From Pseudomonas abietaniphila (GTDB lineage: Bacteria; Pseudomonadota; Gammaproteobacteria; Pseudomonadales; Pseudomonadaceae), in the NCBI RefSeq assembly GCF_900100795.1, contig NZ_FNCO01000003.1, forward strand, positions 1-64,000: 64,000 bases of DNA. Reading direction: 5' to 3'. The notes under the pieces were generated by a model. That model was not told the DNA's origin. It searched no databases and saw nothing but the letters and a program-made list of their open reading frames with translations. Below, one piece after another: positions 1 through 8,493 of the stretch; positions within the stretch are counted from its first letter, which is position 1, and each line of letters opens with the position of its first letter. Both the position numbers and the translations under genes were made by a program.

Positions 1-369
1 AAGGCCTTGATCGCCAGCCTGACCGCGCAAGGCTTCCCGGTGCTGGACCTGACCGACAACGAACTGGCCAAGCTGCACCTGCGGCACATGGTGGGCGGGC
101 ATTCGGAACGGGTCAGCGATGAAGTGGTGTTCCGCTTCGAATTCCCCGAGCGACCGGGCGCGCTGTTCAACTTCCTCAACAAGCTGGGCGGCAAATGGAA
201 CATCTCGATGTTCCACTACCGCAACCATGGCGCAGCGGACGGACGCGTGGTCGCGGGGCTGGTGGTGCCGGAGGATGAACGGCATCTGGTGCCCAAGGCG
301 CTGGCGGAGATTGGTTATCCGTACTGGGATGAGACGAACAACCCGGCGTACAAGTTGTTTCTGGGCTGA
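1..369 (+). CDS. ilvA: Threonine ammonia-lyase, C-terminal part
   Basis: Cut by the left edge; the last 122 residues are visible. They form the C-terminal regulatory (ACT-like) half of biosynthetic threonine deaminase, the PLP enzyme that makes 2-oxobutanoate from threonine in isoleucine synthesis. Recognisable segments are the stretch FRFEFPERPGALFNFLNKL, the following WNISMFHYRNHG, and the terminal GYPYWDETNNPAYKLFLG. The catalytic domain lies outside the window, so copy number and feedback residues cannot be judged. Pseudomonads often carry two ilvA paralogues; this neighbourhood (HAD phosphatase, rppH, ptsP downstream) matches the copy near ptsP in P. aeruginosa as I recall it. Confidence 0.93.
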   Translation, partial: KALIASLTAQGFPVLDLTDNELAKLHLRHMVGGHSERVSDEVVFRFEFPERPGALFNFLNKLGGKWNISMFHYRNHGAADGRVVAGLVVPEDERHLVPKALAEIGYPYWDETNNPAYKLFLG

Positions 370-383
370 TTGAGTAGCGCCCA

Positions 384-483
384 CTGTAGGAGCGCGCTTG
401 CCCGCGAATGCGGTGAGTCAGTGAACACATCCATGGCTGACACACCGCATTCGCTGCCGTCGTAACCTCCGACGTCTCCCACA
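384..483. repeat. REP-type inverted repeat pair downstream of ilvA
   Basis: The left arm begins CTGTAGGAGCGCGCTTGCCC and the right arm ends CGTAACCTCCGACGTCTCCC. The spacer is itself an inverted repeat (GCGGTGAGTCAG ... CTGACACACCGC). Hybrid of two REP arm types found elsewhere in the window. Intergenic; could stabilise the ilvA 3' end, which is inference. Confidence 0.8.
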
Positions 484-502
484 TGAACCGGGCACACCCA
501 GA

Positions 503-607
503 ACCCGCGGTTGCCGCAAGGCTTGTGACTGCCGCAGAACCTGTGGTTGCCTCAAATGTGCGGCTGGCGCAAACCTGTAACTGCCTCAAATGTGTGACTG
601 GCGCAAA
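503..607. repeat. Short tandem repeat, about 34 bp period
   Basis: Two good copies start at 540 and 574 with a 34-bp period (core ACTGCCTCAAATGTGTGACT, then GGCGCAAA), preceded by a degenerate copy from about 503 (36-bp spacing). The start of the next REP (608) continues the phase with CCTGTGGG. Nothing suggests a gene here. Confidence 0.75.
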
Positions 608-713
608 CCTGTGGGAGCTGCTGGAGGTTACGACAGTGGCGAATGCGGTGGGTCAGTAAGCACATCCATGACTGACACACCGCATTCGCGAGCAAGCTCA
701 CTCCTACAGGTTT
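608..713. repeat. REP-type inverted repeat pair plus extra half copy
   Basis: Left arm CCTGTGGGAGCTGCTGGAGG with GTTACGA, spacer inverted repeat GCGGTGGGTCAG...CTGACACACCGC, right arm ending CTCACTCCTACAGG. A separate half element (TTCGCGGGCAAGCGCGCTCC) follows at 751-773. I see nothing recognisable in 774-891 apart from the AAGGA ribosome-binding site of the next gene. Confidence 0.75.
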
Positions 714-891
714 TGCGTTCACGCGCGATACGGGGTGAACTTACAGCACATTCGCGGGCAAGCGCGCTCCTACGCCTTCGGCAGAAGCAGGGCGCGACGT
801 TTTCCGGGGAGATGCGTGATGACAGACCGACGCAACTTCCCGGCCACGACTACGCTCAAAGCACGGCTTCTCGATTAAGGATCAAACCCGC

Positions 892-1320
892 ATGGAACAC
901 TTCGCTGCACTGAAAATCCTGCACACGGTTACCACCGCCTTGCTGTTCATCTGCGGGCTGGCGCTTACGGTCTGGATCGTTCGCGGGCGCAGGGCAGGGG
1001 ATTTGACGGTACAGAATCGCGCCATGCAGCGGCCTTGGGTGTTCGTCTGGCTGTTGATGGGGTTGTGCTTATTGACCTTGCCCATCAGTGGCTGGTGGCT
1101 GGTGCATTACGCGGGGTGGTCGCTGGGGCAGACCTGGCTCCTGGCCGCGAGCATTCTCTATACCTTCGGCGCCTTGAGCTGGGCCTGGCTTGCGGTTCGG
1201 GTCAACCGGCTGCGTCGGCCGGTGATCGTGGGCAATCCGACGTTCACCCTGGCGCTGGCGATCTTCAGTGCCGTGTGTTTCGTCGCGATCGCCGGATTGA
1301 TGGGCGCCAAACCCGTCTAG
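892..1320 (+). CDS. DUF2269-family integral membrane protein
   Basis: 142 residues with four hydrophobic segments (about 10-30, 50-70, 80-102 and 120-138), which fits the DUF2269 family of small four-helix inner-membrane proteins. Its function is unknown. The start follows an AAGGA motif 11 bases upstream. It stands alone between the REP-rich gap and the convergent HAD phosphatase gene. No catalytic motif is visible, so no biochemical role is proposed. Confidence 0.8.
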   Translation: MEHFAALKILHTVTTALLFICGLALTVWIVRGRRAGDLTVQNRAMQRPWVFVWLLMGLCLLTLPISGWWLVHYAGWSLGQTWLLAASILYTFGALSWAWLAVRVNRLRRPVIVGNPTFTLALAIFSAVCFVAIAGLMGAKPV

Positions 1321-1357
1321 AGCAACGTCGATACGACGTGCCCCAGTGCGGGCCTCT

Positions 1358-2014
1358 TCAGTCGCGCAGCGAAATCACTGGCCAGCCGCGACGGGTGGCC
1401 TCCGCCCGCAATTTGTCGTCCGGATCGACCGCCACCGGATTCGCGACCTGCTCCAGCAGGGGCAGGTCGTTCATCGAGTCGCTATAGAAATAGCTGCCTT
1501 CCAGGTTGAAGCCGTTCTCTTCGATCCACCGGTTCAGGCGAGTGACCTTGCCTTCGCGGAAGCAAGGCACGTCAGTGGTCCGACCGGTGTAGCGGCCCCC
1601 GACGATCTCGCATTCGGTGGCCAGCAGCGTGTCGATGCCCAGGCGATCAACGACCGGGGCGGTCACGAAGCGGTTCGTCGCGGTGATCACCACCAGTTTG
1701 TCGCCCGCAGTACGGTGTTTCTCGATCAGCGCCAGCGCCTTGGGCAGGATCAACGGCTCGATGCAGTCGCGCATGAAGTCACGATGCCATTCGTCGAGCT
1801 GTGCCATGTCGGTGCGGCCGAGAATTTCCAGGCTGAAATTCAGGTAGTCGGTCAGGTTCAGAGTGCCGGCCAGGTAGTCCTGGTAAAAGGCGTCGTTACG
1901 CGCTTTGTAGGCGGCACCGTCAAGGATGCCGCGTTCGCACAGGTAATCGCCCCAAGCGTGATCGCTGTCACCGCCGAGAAGGGTGTTGTCGAGGTCGAAT
2001 AATGCCAGGCGCAT
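1358..2014 (-). CDS. HAD-IB family hydrolase (SerB-like phosphatase)
   Basis: 218 residues from [16 protein letters not shown] motif I is FDLDNT with the nucleophile Asp near residue 7; motif II is VVITATNRF; the lysine of motif III is in the GKVTRLNRW region; motif IV is [14 protein letters not shown] with paired acidic residues. This is the HAD-IB subgroup that includes phosphoserine phosphatase and predicted histidinol-phosphatase-like enzymes; the substrate is not defined by sequence. An upstream in-frame ATG at 2080 would add 22 unconserved residues, so the inner start was chosen. It is divergent from rppH, an arrangement conserved in Pseudomonas. Confidence 0.88.
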   Translation of the reverse strand: MRLALFDLDNTLLGGDSDHAWGDYLCERGILDGAAYKARNDAFYQDYLAGTLNLTDYLNFSLEILGRTDMAQLDEWHRDFMRDCIEPLILPKALALIEKHRTAGDKLVVITATNRFVTAPVVDRLGIDTLLATECEIVGGRYTGRTTDVPCFREGKVTRLNRWIEENGFNLEGSYFYSDSMNDLPLLEQVANPVAVDPDDKLRAEATRRGWPVISLRD

Positions 2015-2179
2015 GCGGTTACTCGCTGAAATAGCTAAAAAAAGAGCACAAGAATACGAGGTTTCATCAAGAGATCGCATCTATTAATGCAGTTGTCACG
2101 ATAAGCTGTCGAAGCCTCGTTGCTGCCCTCACGATCTTTGTGGAACAATGCGGCGACATGCGTTTGCGAGGTTGTAGCC

Positions 2180-2659
2180 GTGATCGACCCCGATGGTTTC
2201 CGCCCTAATGTCGGGATAATTCTGACAAATGATGCTGGCCAGGTCTTATGGGCTCGCCGTATCAATCAAGATGCCTGGCAGTTTCCGCAAGGGGGAATCA
2301 ACCCTCAGGAGACGCCGGAAGACGCGCTCTACCGTGAATTGAACGAAGAAGTCGGGCTGGAACGGCATGATGTTGAAATTCTTGCCTGCACCCGTGGTTG
2401 GTTGCGCTATCGTCTGCCGCAACGTTTGGTTCGTACCCACAGCCAGCCGCTGTGTATTGGCCAGAAGCAAAAATGGTTTCTCCTGCGCCTGATCTCCAAT
2501 GAGCAGCGGGTGCGGATGGATTTGACCGGTAAACCGGAGTTCGATGGCTGGAAGTGGGTCAGCTATTGGTATCCGTTGGGCCAGGTGGTGACATTCAAGC
2601 GCGAGGTGTACCGACGCGCACTCAAAGAGCTTGCCCCGCGCCTGTTGGCGCGCGACTGA
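2180..2659 (+). CDS. rppH: RNA pyrophosphohydrolase (Nudix)
   Basis: 159 residues from a GTG start giving (M)[14 protein letters not shown], the usual N-terminus of the family; a longer frame from 2120 adds unrelated residues. The Nudix box [20 protein letters not shown] with VGL is complete (G-x5-E-x7-REUxEExGU). The enzyme removes pyrophosphate from 5'-triphosphate mRNA ends and so triggers RNase E decay; in gammaproteobacteria it is encoded directly upstream of ptsP, as here (21-base gap). Some family members also hydrolyse dinucleoside polyphosphates. Confidence 0.95.
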   Translation: MIDPDGFRPNVGIILTNDAGQVLWARRINQDAWQFPQGGINPQETPEDALYRELNEEVGLERHDVEILACTRGWLRYRLPQRLVRTHSQPLCIGQKQKWFLLRLISNEQRVRMDLTGKPEFDGWKWVSYWYPLGQVVTFKREVYRRALKELAPRLLARD

Positions 2660-2680
2660 CACGGAGTTCGACCCCGAGCC

Positions 2681-4960
2681 ATGCTCAATACGCTGCGCAA
2701 GATCGTCCAGGAAGTTAACTCCGCCAAGGATCTCAAGGCGGCGTTGGGGATTATTGTGTTACGCGTCAAAGAGGCCATGAGCAGCCAGGTCTGCTCGGTC
2801 TATTTGCTCGACCCCGAAAGCAATCGTTTCGTGTTGATGGCCACAGAGGGCTTGAACAAGCGCTCTATCGGCAAAGTCAGCATGGCCCCCAATGAGGGTC
2901 TCGTCGGCCTGGTCGGTACGCGCGAAGAGCCGCTGAACCTGGAAAACGCCGCCGATCACCCTCGTTATCGCTACTTTGCCGAAACCGGCGAAGAGCGTTA
3001 TGCGTCTTTCCTCGGTGCGCCGATCATCCACCATCGCCGTGTGGTTGGCGTTCTGGTGATTCAGCAAAAGGAGCGTCGTCAGTTCGACGAAGGCGAAGAA
3101 GCCTTCCTCGTGACCATGAGTGCGCAGCTTGCCGGTGTTATCGCCCACGCTGAAGCCACGGGCTCGATTCGCGGATTGGGGCGCCAAGGCAAGGGCATCC
3201 AGGAAGCCAAGTTCGTCGGCGTGCCGGGATCGCCGGGTGCGGCGGTCGGTACGGCGCTGGTCATGCTCCCGCCAGCCGACCTGGAAGTGGTGCCGGACAA
3301 GACCGTCACCGACATAAGCGCCGAGCTTAAGCTCTTTCAGAACGCCCTTGAGGGCGTTCGTAGCGATATGCGTACCCTTTCGGCGAAGTTGGCGACCCAA
3401 TTGCGCCCGGAAGAGCGCGCGTTGTTCGACGTCTACCTGATGATGCTCGACGATGCCTCGCTGGGCAGCGAAGTCACCAACGTGATCAAGACCGGCCAGT
3501 GGGCTCAGGGCGCATTGCGTTCGGTGGTCAATGAGCACGTCAAACGTTTCGAATTGATGGACGACGCCTACCTGCGCGAGCGTGCATCGGATGTCAAAGA
3601 CCTCGGCCGTCGTCTGCTGGCGTACCTTCAAGAAGCGCGTCAGCAAGCCCTGGTCTATCCCGATAACACCATTCTGGTCAGTGAAGAGCTGACGCCGGCG
3701 ATGCTGGGCGAGGTGCCGGAGGGCAAGCTGGTCGGCCTGGTGTCGGTATTGGGTTCGGGTAACTCCCACGTCGCGATTCTGGCCCGGGCCATGGGCATTC
3801 CCACGGTCATGGGCGCGGTCGATCTGCCGTATTCGAAGGTCGATGGCATCGAGCTGATCGTCGACGGCTACCACGGCGAGGTCTACACCAACCCGAGTGA
3901 AGTGCTGCGTAAGCAGTACTCGGTGGTGGTCGAGGAAGAGCGTCAGCTGTCTCAGGGCCTGGACGCGTTACGCGAGTTGCCCTGCGTCACGCTGGACGGT
4001 CACCGCATGCCGTTGTGGGTCAACACCGGTCTTCTGGCAGATGTGGCGCGCGCTCAACAGCGCGGCGCTGAAGGCGTTGGTCTGTACCGCACCGAAGTCC
4101 CGTTCATGATCAACCAGCGCTTCCCGAGCGAGAAGGAACAGCTGGCGATCTACCGCGAGCAACTGGCCGCGTTCCATCCCTTGCCCGTGACCATGCGGAC
4201 GCTGGACATCGGCGGTGACAAGGCGCTGTCTTATTTCCCGATCAAGGAAGACAACCCGTTTCTGGGCTGGCGCGGCATTCGCGTTACCCTCGATCACCCG
4301 GAGATCTTCCTGGTGCAGACCCGCGCCATGCTCAAGGCCAGCGAAGGCTTGAACAATCTGCGGATCCTGCTGCCGATGATTTCCGGCACGCACGAAACAG
4401 AAGAAGCCCTGCACTTGATCCACCGTGCATGGGGCGAAGTGCGCGACGAAGGCACCGATGTGCCGATGCCGCCAGTGGGTGTGATGATTGAGGTCCCTGC
4501 GGCGGTCTATCAGACCCGCGAGTTGGCGCGTCAGGTGGACTTCCTGTCGGTAGGCTCCAACGACCTGACTCAGTACCTGCTGGCGGTCGACCGGAACAAC
4601 CCGCGCGTGGCCGATCTGTACGACTACTTGCACCCGGCGGTGCTGCAGGCGCTGCAAAATGTGGTGCGCGACGCGCATGCCGAGGGCAAGCCGGTCAGTA
4701 TCTGCGGCGAAATGGCGGGTGATCCGGCCGCTGCGGTGCTGTTGATGGCGATGGGTTTCGACAGCCTGTCGATGAACGCCACCAACTTGCCGAAAGTGAA
4801 ATGGATGCTGCGTCAGATCAACCTGAGCAAGGCCAAGGAACTCTTGGCCCAACTGATGAAAAACGACAATCCGCAGGTCATCAGCAGCTCGCTGCAGCTG
4901 GCGCTGAGGAATCTCGGGTTGTCGCGGATGATCAATCCTTCTTCAGTCAAAGGGCATTGA
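2681..4960 (+). CDS. ptsP: Phosphoenolpyruvate-protein phosphotransferase EI-Ntr
   Basis: 759 residues, typical length. Domains in order: N-terminal GAF (about 1-160), PTS enzyme I N-terminal region (about 170-290), PEP-utilising phosphohistidine domain with GSGNSHVAILARAMGIPTVM (active-site His near 363), and PEP-binding TIM-barrel (about 420-740) with TMRTLDIGGDKALSY and SVGSNDLTQY. It starts the nitrogen phosphotransferase relay EI-Ntr > NPr > EIIA-Ntr, which senses nitrogen state through the GAF domain and affects potassium transport, polyhydroxyalkanoate and stress control. Probably co-transcribed with rppH. The cytosolic partners NPr and EIIA-Ntr are not in the window. Confidence 0.97.
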   Translation: MLNTLRKIVQEVNSAKDLKAALGIIVLRVKEAMSSQVCSVYLLDPESNRFVLMATEGLNKRSIGKVSMAPNEGLVGLVGTREEPLNLENAADHPRYRYFAETGEERYASFLGAPIIHHRRVVGVLVIQQKERRQFDEGEEAFLVTMSAQLAGVIAHAEATGSIRGLGRQGKGIQEAKFVGVPGSPGAAVGTALVMLPPADLEVVPDKTVTDISAELKLFQNALEGVRSDMRTLSAKLATQLRPEERALFDVYLMMLDDASLGSEVTNVIKTGQWAQGALRSVVNEHVKRFELMDDAYLRERASDVKDLGRRLLAYLQEARQQALVYPDNTILVSEELTPAMLGEVPEGKLVGLVSVLGSGNSHVAILARAMGIPTVMGAVDLPYSKVDGIELIVDGYHGEVYTNPSEVLRKQYSVVVEEERQLSQGLDALRELPCVTLDGHRMPLWVNTGLLADVARAQQRGAEGVGLYRTEVPFMINQRFPSEKEQLAIYREQLAAFHPLPVTMRTLDIGGDKALSYFPIKEDNPFLGWRGIRVTLDHPEIFLVQTRAMLKASEGLNNLRILLPMISGTHETEEALHLIHRAWGEVRDEGTDVPMPPVGVMIEVPAAVYQTRELARQVDFLSVGSNDLTQYLLAVDRNNPRVADLYDYLHPAVLQALQNVVRDAHAEGKPVSICGEMAGDPAAAVLLMAMGFDSLSMNATNLPKVKWMLRQINLSKAKELLAQLMKNDNPQVISSSLQLALRNLGLSRMINPSSVKGH

Positions 4961-4987
4961 TCGGTAGTCAATCCTCTAAAATACCCT

Positions 4988-5079
4988 CTGTGGGAGCGAA
5001 TTCATTCGCGAGAGGCGGGTAAATTCGACACATGTCTGTCGGATGCACCACCGTATCGCGAATGAATTCGCTCCCGCAG
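4988..5079. repeat. REP pair, GAATTC-type
   Basis: Inverted arms CTGTGGGAGCGAATTCATTC and its complement ending GAATTCGCTCCCGCAG around a 40-50 bp spacer. Lies in the convergent gap between ptsP and the NRDE gene, where it may protect both 3' ends (inference). Confidence 0.9.
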
Positions 5080-5097
5080 AAAATCCCCTTCTGTCCG

Positions 5098-5844
5098 TTA
5101 AATCGCCAACTCCACCTCACCCAATCGCCCGCCATACGGCCCGAAACTGTGCTCGATCAATCGCCGACTGCCATCGGCGTTGACGATCAGCACCGTGCTC
5201 GCGCGCGTGCCGTAGTTGGGGCTGGCGATGAACACGCTGGACAGCAGTTTCTCGGTGGCCAGGCCCACGCCGGTGTTGGGCAAGTCGGCGTCGGCGGCCG
5301 CGTCGGGGTCGGCCAGGAACCTGAACAACGCGTCAGGCTGCGGGTCGTCCAGGTGTTCGGAAAGCGCGGCCTTGGCTTTCGTCAGTTTCGGCCATGGCGT
5401 ATCGAGCCCGGCGTTGGAGACACCGTAGACGCCGGCCTGCAAGCGGCGGGGCACGGGATCGGTGGCGTTGAGAAAGTGCAGCTCCTGACGATCACCCACC
5501 AGTAGATTGAAGCCGCCGTACTCTGTCGAACGCCCGGCGACCTCGCTCAGGTATTGGTCAATCGACAATGAACCGCTCAAAAAATGAGCAACGAGTTCAC
5601 CCCGGGAGCGTCGGCCCAAGGGCTTTCCCGGGGCGCGAATATTGGTCAGTGCCGCAAAACGCCCCTGCGCACTGACGCCCAGCCAGGTGCCGCCTGCCTC
5701 CAGATCACGCCCGGCGTAAACGTGCGGCGTCTCTTCCCATTGCGCGAGGGGCAGGGTCGGACGGGCATAGAATTCGTCACGATTGGCCGCCAGGATCAGC
5801 GGTTGTGAGTGGTCAGGTCGCCAGGCGAAGACGATCAGGCACAT
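5098..5844 (-). CDS. NRDE-family (TANGO2-like) protein
   Basis: 248 residues beginning MCLIVFAW and carrying the family signature LILAANRDEFYARPT near residues 16-30, followed by GGTWLGVS and ALTNIR. This is the NRDE/DUF833 family, homologous to eukaryotic TANGO2; the Cys2 residue suggests an N-terminal nucleophile hydrolase-like fold. The bacterial function is not established; haem or acyl-lipid handling has been suggested for relatives. It is monocistronic, convergent with ptsP and divergent from the TauE-family gene. The start is preceded by AGGAGG-like sequence (complement of CCTCCT at 5851-5856). Confidence 0.85.
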   Translation of the reverse strand: MCLIVFAWRPDHSQPLILAANRDEFYARPTLPLAQWEETPHVYAGRDLEAGGTWLGVSAQGRFAALTNIRAPGKPLGRRSRGELVAHFLSGSLSIDQYLSEVAGRSTEYGGFNLLVGDRQELHFLNATDPVPRRLQAGVYGVSNAGLDTPWPKLTKAKAALSEHLDDPQPDALFRFLADPDAAADADLPNTGVGLATEKLLSSVFIASPNYGTRASTVLIVNADGSRRLIEHSFGPYGGRLGEVELAI

Positions 5845-5959
5845 GCGGGGCCTCCTTTTTTCGCCACTCTACGCACAGATCCGGCGGACATCCATCGCGC
5901 GCTGCTAGAGGTCAATTGCCGGGTCCGGTAACATGCCGCACTGGTTTTCGGAGGCACCC

Positions 5960-6742
5960 ATGGAATTTCTGCTCTATCTGGCCCTGGGCGCCTGCGCGGG
6001 CGTGCTGGCTGGCCTGTTCGGTGTGGGTGGCGGCATCATCATCGTTCCGGTGTTGGTGTTCAGCTTCACGCTGCAAGGGTTCGACGCTTCCGTTCTGACG
6101 CACCTGGCGGTGGGCACCTCGCTGGCCACCATCGTCTTCACCTCGATCCAGTCGGTCCGCGCGCATCATCGCGTGGGGGCCGTGCAGTGGCGGGTGTTCG
6201 CCTGGATGACCGTGGGGATTCTGATCGGTGCAGGGCTCGGCTCGCTGACGGCCAGCTACATTGCCGGGCCTAATTTGCAGAAAATCATCGGGGTGTTCGC
6301 CATTCTGGTGGCGATCCAGATGGCGCTGGACTTCAAACCCAAGGCCAGTCTGGGCGTGCCCGGCAAACCGGGTTTGACCGCGGCAGGCGTGGTGATCGGT
6401 TGGGCATCGGCGATTTTCGGCATCGGCGGCGGTTCGCTCACGGTGCCGTTTCTCACGTGGCGCAGTCTGACCATGCAGCAAGCCGTCGCGACATCATCGG
6501 CCTGTGGGTTTCCCATCGCGGTGGCCAGTGCCATAAGTTTCATGATTCTTGGGTGGCACGACCCCATGTTGCCACCGCATAGTTTGGGTTTCGTGTATTT
6601 GCCCGCCTTGATTGGCATTGCCGTAACTAGCATGTTTTTCGCCCGTTTCGGCGCGAAGCTGGCGCACAAACTGTCACCCAGGGTGCTGAAACGACTGTTC
6701 GCGCTGTTGCTGGTAGTGGTCGGTACAAGTTTTCTGATTTGA
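5960..6742 (+). CDS. TauE/SafE-family sulfite/organosulfonate exporter-like permease
   Basis: 260 residues with about eight hydrophobic helices arranged as two repeats, each opening with a glycine-rich motif: LFGVGGGIIIVPVLV near residue 18 and IFGIGGGSLTVPF near residue 157. This is the TSUP/TauE family, inner-membrane anion transporters of sulfonates, sulfite or related compounds; the substrate here is unknown. GGAGG at 5950-5954 with a 5-base gap fixes the ATG at 5960. It lies directly upstream of lgt, as in P. aeruginosa, and may be co-transcribed with it. Confidence 0.88.
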   Translation: MEFLLYLALGACAGVLAGLFGVGGGIIIVPVLVFSFTLQGFDASVLTHLAVGTSLATIVFTSIQSVRAHHRVGAVQWRVFAWMTVGILIGAGLGSLTASYIAGPNLQKIIGVFAILVAIQMALDFKPKASLGVPGKPGLTAAGVVIGWASAIFGIGGGSLTVPFLTWRSLTMQQAVATSSACGFPIAVASAISFMILGWHDPMLPPHSLGFVYLPALIGIAVTSMFFARFGAKLAHKLSPRVLKRLFALLLVVVGTSFLI

Positions 6743-6781
6743 TCTGTCGCTCCCCGAGCGTCCTATTTTTAAGGAGTCGCA

Positions 6782-7594
6782 ATGCTGCCTTACCCGCAGA
6801 TTGACCCGGTAGCCGTGGCCATCGGTCCGCTGCAAATTCACTGGTACGGCCTGATGTATCTGGTCGGCATCGGCAGTGCCTGGTTTCTGGCTTCACGTCG
6901 TCTGAATCGATTCGACCCGACGTGGACCAAGGAAAAACTCTCGGACATGATCTTCTGGGTCGCAATGGGTGTGATCGTCGGAGGGCGGCTGGGCTACGTG
7001 CTGTTCTATGACCTGCCTAACTACATCGCCAACCCGCTGCTGATCTTCGAGGTGTGGAAGGGCGGCATGGCGTTCCACGGTGGCTTCATCGGTGTGATGA
7101 TCGCGACCTACTGGTTCGGCAAGCGCAACGGCAAGTCGTTCTTCCAGTTGATGGACTTCATCGCGCCGATGGTGCCGATCGGCCTGGGCGCCGGGCGCAT
7201 CGGTAACTTCATCAATGGCGAATTGTGGGGCAAACCGACCGACTTGCCGTGGGCCATGGTTTTCCCGCCGTACAGCGACCCTGCACAGCTGCCGCGTCAT
7301 CCGTCGCAGCTCTACCAGTTCGCGCTGGAAGGTGTGGGATTGTTCGTCATTCTTTACTTCTTTTCGCGCAAGCCGCGTCCGACCATGGCTGTTTCCGGCA
7401 TGTTCGCGCTGTTCTACGGGATTTTCCGCTTCGTCGTGGAGTTCGTTCGCGTGCCGGATGCCCAGTTGGGTTACTTGGCCTGGGGTTGGGTCACCATGGG
7501 TCAGATCCTCAGCCTGCCGATGATCATTGGTGGTCTGGTGTTGATCTGGCTGGCGTACCACCGCGCGCCTGCTGCCAACAAGGCAGCCGTTTGA
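6782..7594 (+). CDS. lgt: Phosphatidylglycerol--prolipoprotein diacylglyceryl transferase
   Basis: 270 residues, inner-membrane enzyme that attaches diacylglyceryl to the lipobox cysteine of prolipoproteins, the first step of lipoprotein maturation. The Lgt signature [13 protein letters not shown] lies near residues 140-152, and the HGGFIG segment near 99-104 contains the conserved histidine. About seven membrane helices are visible. A clear TAAGGAG ribosome-binding site precedes the ATG. Downstream thyA follows after 57 bases that contain a GC-rich hairpin; lgt-thyA linkage is widely conserved in proteobacteria. Confidence 0.97.
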   Translation: MLPYPQIDPVAVAIGPLQIHWYGLMYLVGIGSAWFLASRRLNRFDPTWTKEKLSDMIFWVAMGVIVGGRLGYVLFYDLPNYIANPLLIFEVWKGGMAFHGGFIGVMIATYWFGKRNGKSFFQLMDFIAPMVPIGLGAGRIGNFINGELWGKPTDLPWAMVFPPYSDPAQLPRHPSQLYQFALEGVGLFVILYFFSRKPRPTMAVSGMFALFYGIFRFVVEFVRVPDAQLGYLAWGWVTMGQILSLPMIIGGLVLIWLAYHRAPAANKAAV

Positions 7595-7602
7595 TTTGAA
7601 TG

Positions 7603-7622
7603 GCCGGGCCTGCACGCCCGGC
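7603..7622. other. GC-rich hairpin between lgt and thyA
   Basis: GCCGGGC at 7603-7609 and GCCCGGC at 7616-7622 form a perfect 7-bp stem with a 6-base loop. No T-run follows, so it is not a canonical terminator. It could modulate read-through or mRNA decay between lgt and thyA. Confidence 0.6.
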
Positions 7623-7651
7623 GGATTCACCGATACAGAGGGCCTTTGGGC

Positions 7652-8485
7652 ATGAAGCAATACCTTGAGCTGTTACAGGACGTCATTGCCAACGGGACGC
7701 GTAAGGGCGACCGCACCGGCACCGGCACCACCGCTGTGTTCGGTCGTCAGATTCGCCACAACCTGGCCGATGGTTTCCCGCTGCTGACCACCAAGAAGCT
7801 GCACTTCAAGAGCATCGCCAACGAGCTCATCTGGATGCTCAGTGGCAACACCAACACCAAATGGTTGAACGAAAATGGCGTGACCATCTGGGATGAGTGG
7901 GCGACCGAAGAGGGCGATCTGGGGCCTGTCTACGGCGCGCAATGGACCGGCTGGCCAACGAAGGACGGCGGGAAGATCAACCAGATCGACTACATGGTCG
8001 ACTGCCTGAAAAACAACCCGAACAGCCGCCGCATCCTGTTCCACGGCTGGAACACCGAATACCTGCCCGACGAGAAACTCTCGCCGCAGGAGAACGTGAA
8101 GGCCGGGCGTCAGGCGCTGGCGGTGTGTCATCTGCTGTACCAGGCGTTCGTTGCCGACGGCAAGCTGTCCATGCAGTTGTACATTCGCAGCTCCGACGTG
8201 TTCCTCGGCCTGCCGTACAACATCGCCGCATTGGCGCTGCTGACCCATATGCTGGCCCAGCAATGCGACCTGATCCCCCACGAGATCATCGTGAGTCTGG
8301 GTGATACCCATGCGTATTCGAACCACGAAGAGCAGATTGCAACCCAACTGACCCGTACGCCCAAAAAGCTGCCTCAGTTGAAGATCAACCGTCGCCCGGA
8401 AAGCATCTACGACTACCGCTTCGAAGATTTCGAAATCGTGGGCTACGACGCCGACCCGAGCATCAAGGCACCGGTGGCCGTTTAA
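7652..8485 (+). CDS. thyA: Thymidylate synthase
   Basis: 277 residues. Converts dUMP to dTMP with methylene-tetrahydrofolate. Seen are the dUMP-binding RTGTGT near residue 21, TTKKLHFKS, the catalytic-cysteine segment [12 protein letters not shown], the following [20 protein letters not shown] and [10 protein letters not shown]. The residue before the catalytic Cys is Val; the family signature normally has Pro-Cys. All surrounding active-site elements are intact, so the enzyme is probably functional. The ATG at 7652 is preceded by AGAGGG. A TTG at 7646 would add only two residues. The protein belongs to the longer (277 aa) ThyA form rather than the 264-residue E. coli-like form. Confidence 0.95.
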   Translation: MKQYLELLQDVIANGTRKGDRTGTGTTAVFGRQIRHNLADGFPLLTTKKLHFKSIANELIWMLSGNTNTKWLNENGVTIWDEWATEEGDLGPVYGAQWTGWPTKDGGKINQIDYMVDCLKNNPNSRRILFHGWNTEYLPDEKLSPQENVKAGRQALAVCHLLYQAFVADGKLSMQLYIRSSDVFLGLPYNIAALALLTHMLAQQCDLIPHEIIVSLGDTHAYSNHEEQIATQLTRTPKKLPQLKINRRPESIYDYRFEDFEIVGYDADPSIKAPVAV

Positions 8486-8493
8486 GTCGAATG

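Noticed and set aside
7603..7622. Terminator between lgt and thyA
   Set aside because: The stem is strong but there is no T-run on either strand, and the genes are close and co-oriented.
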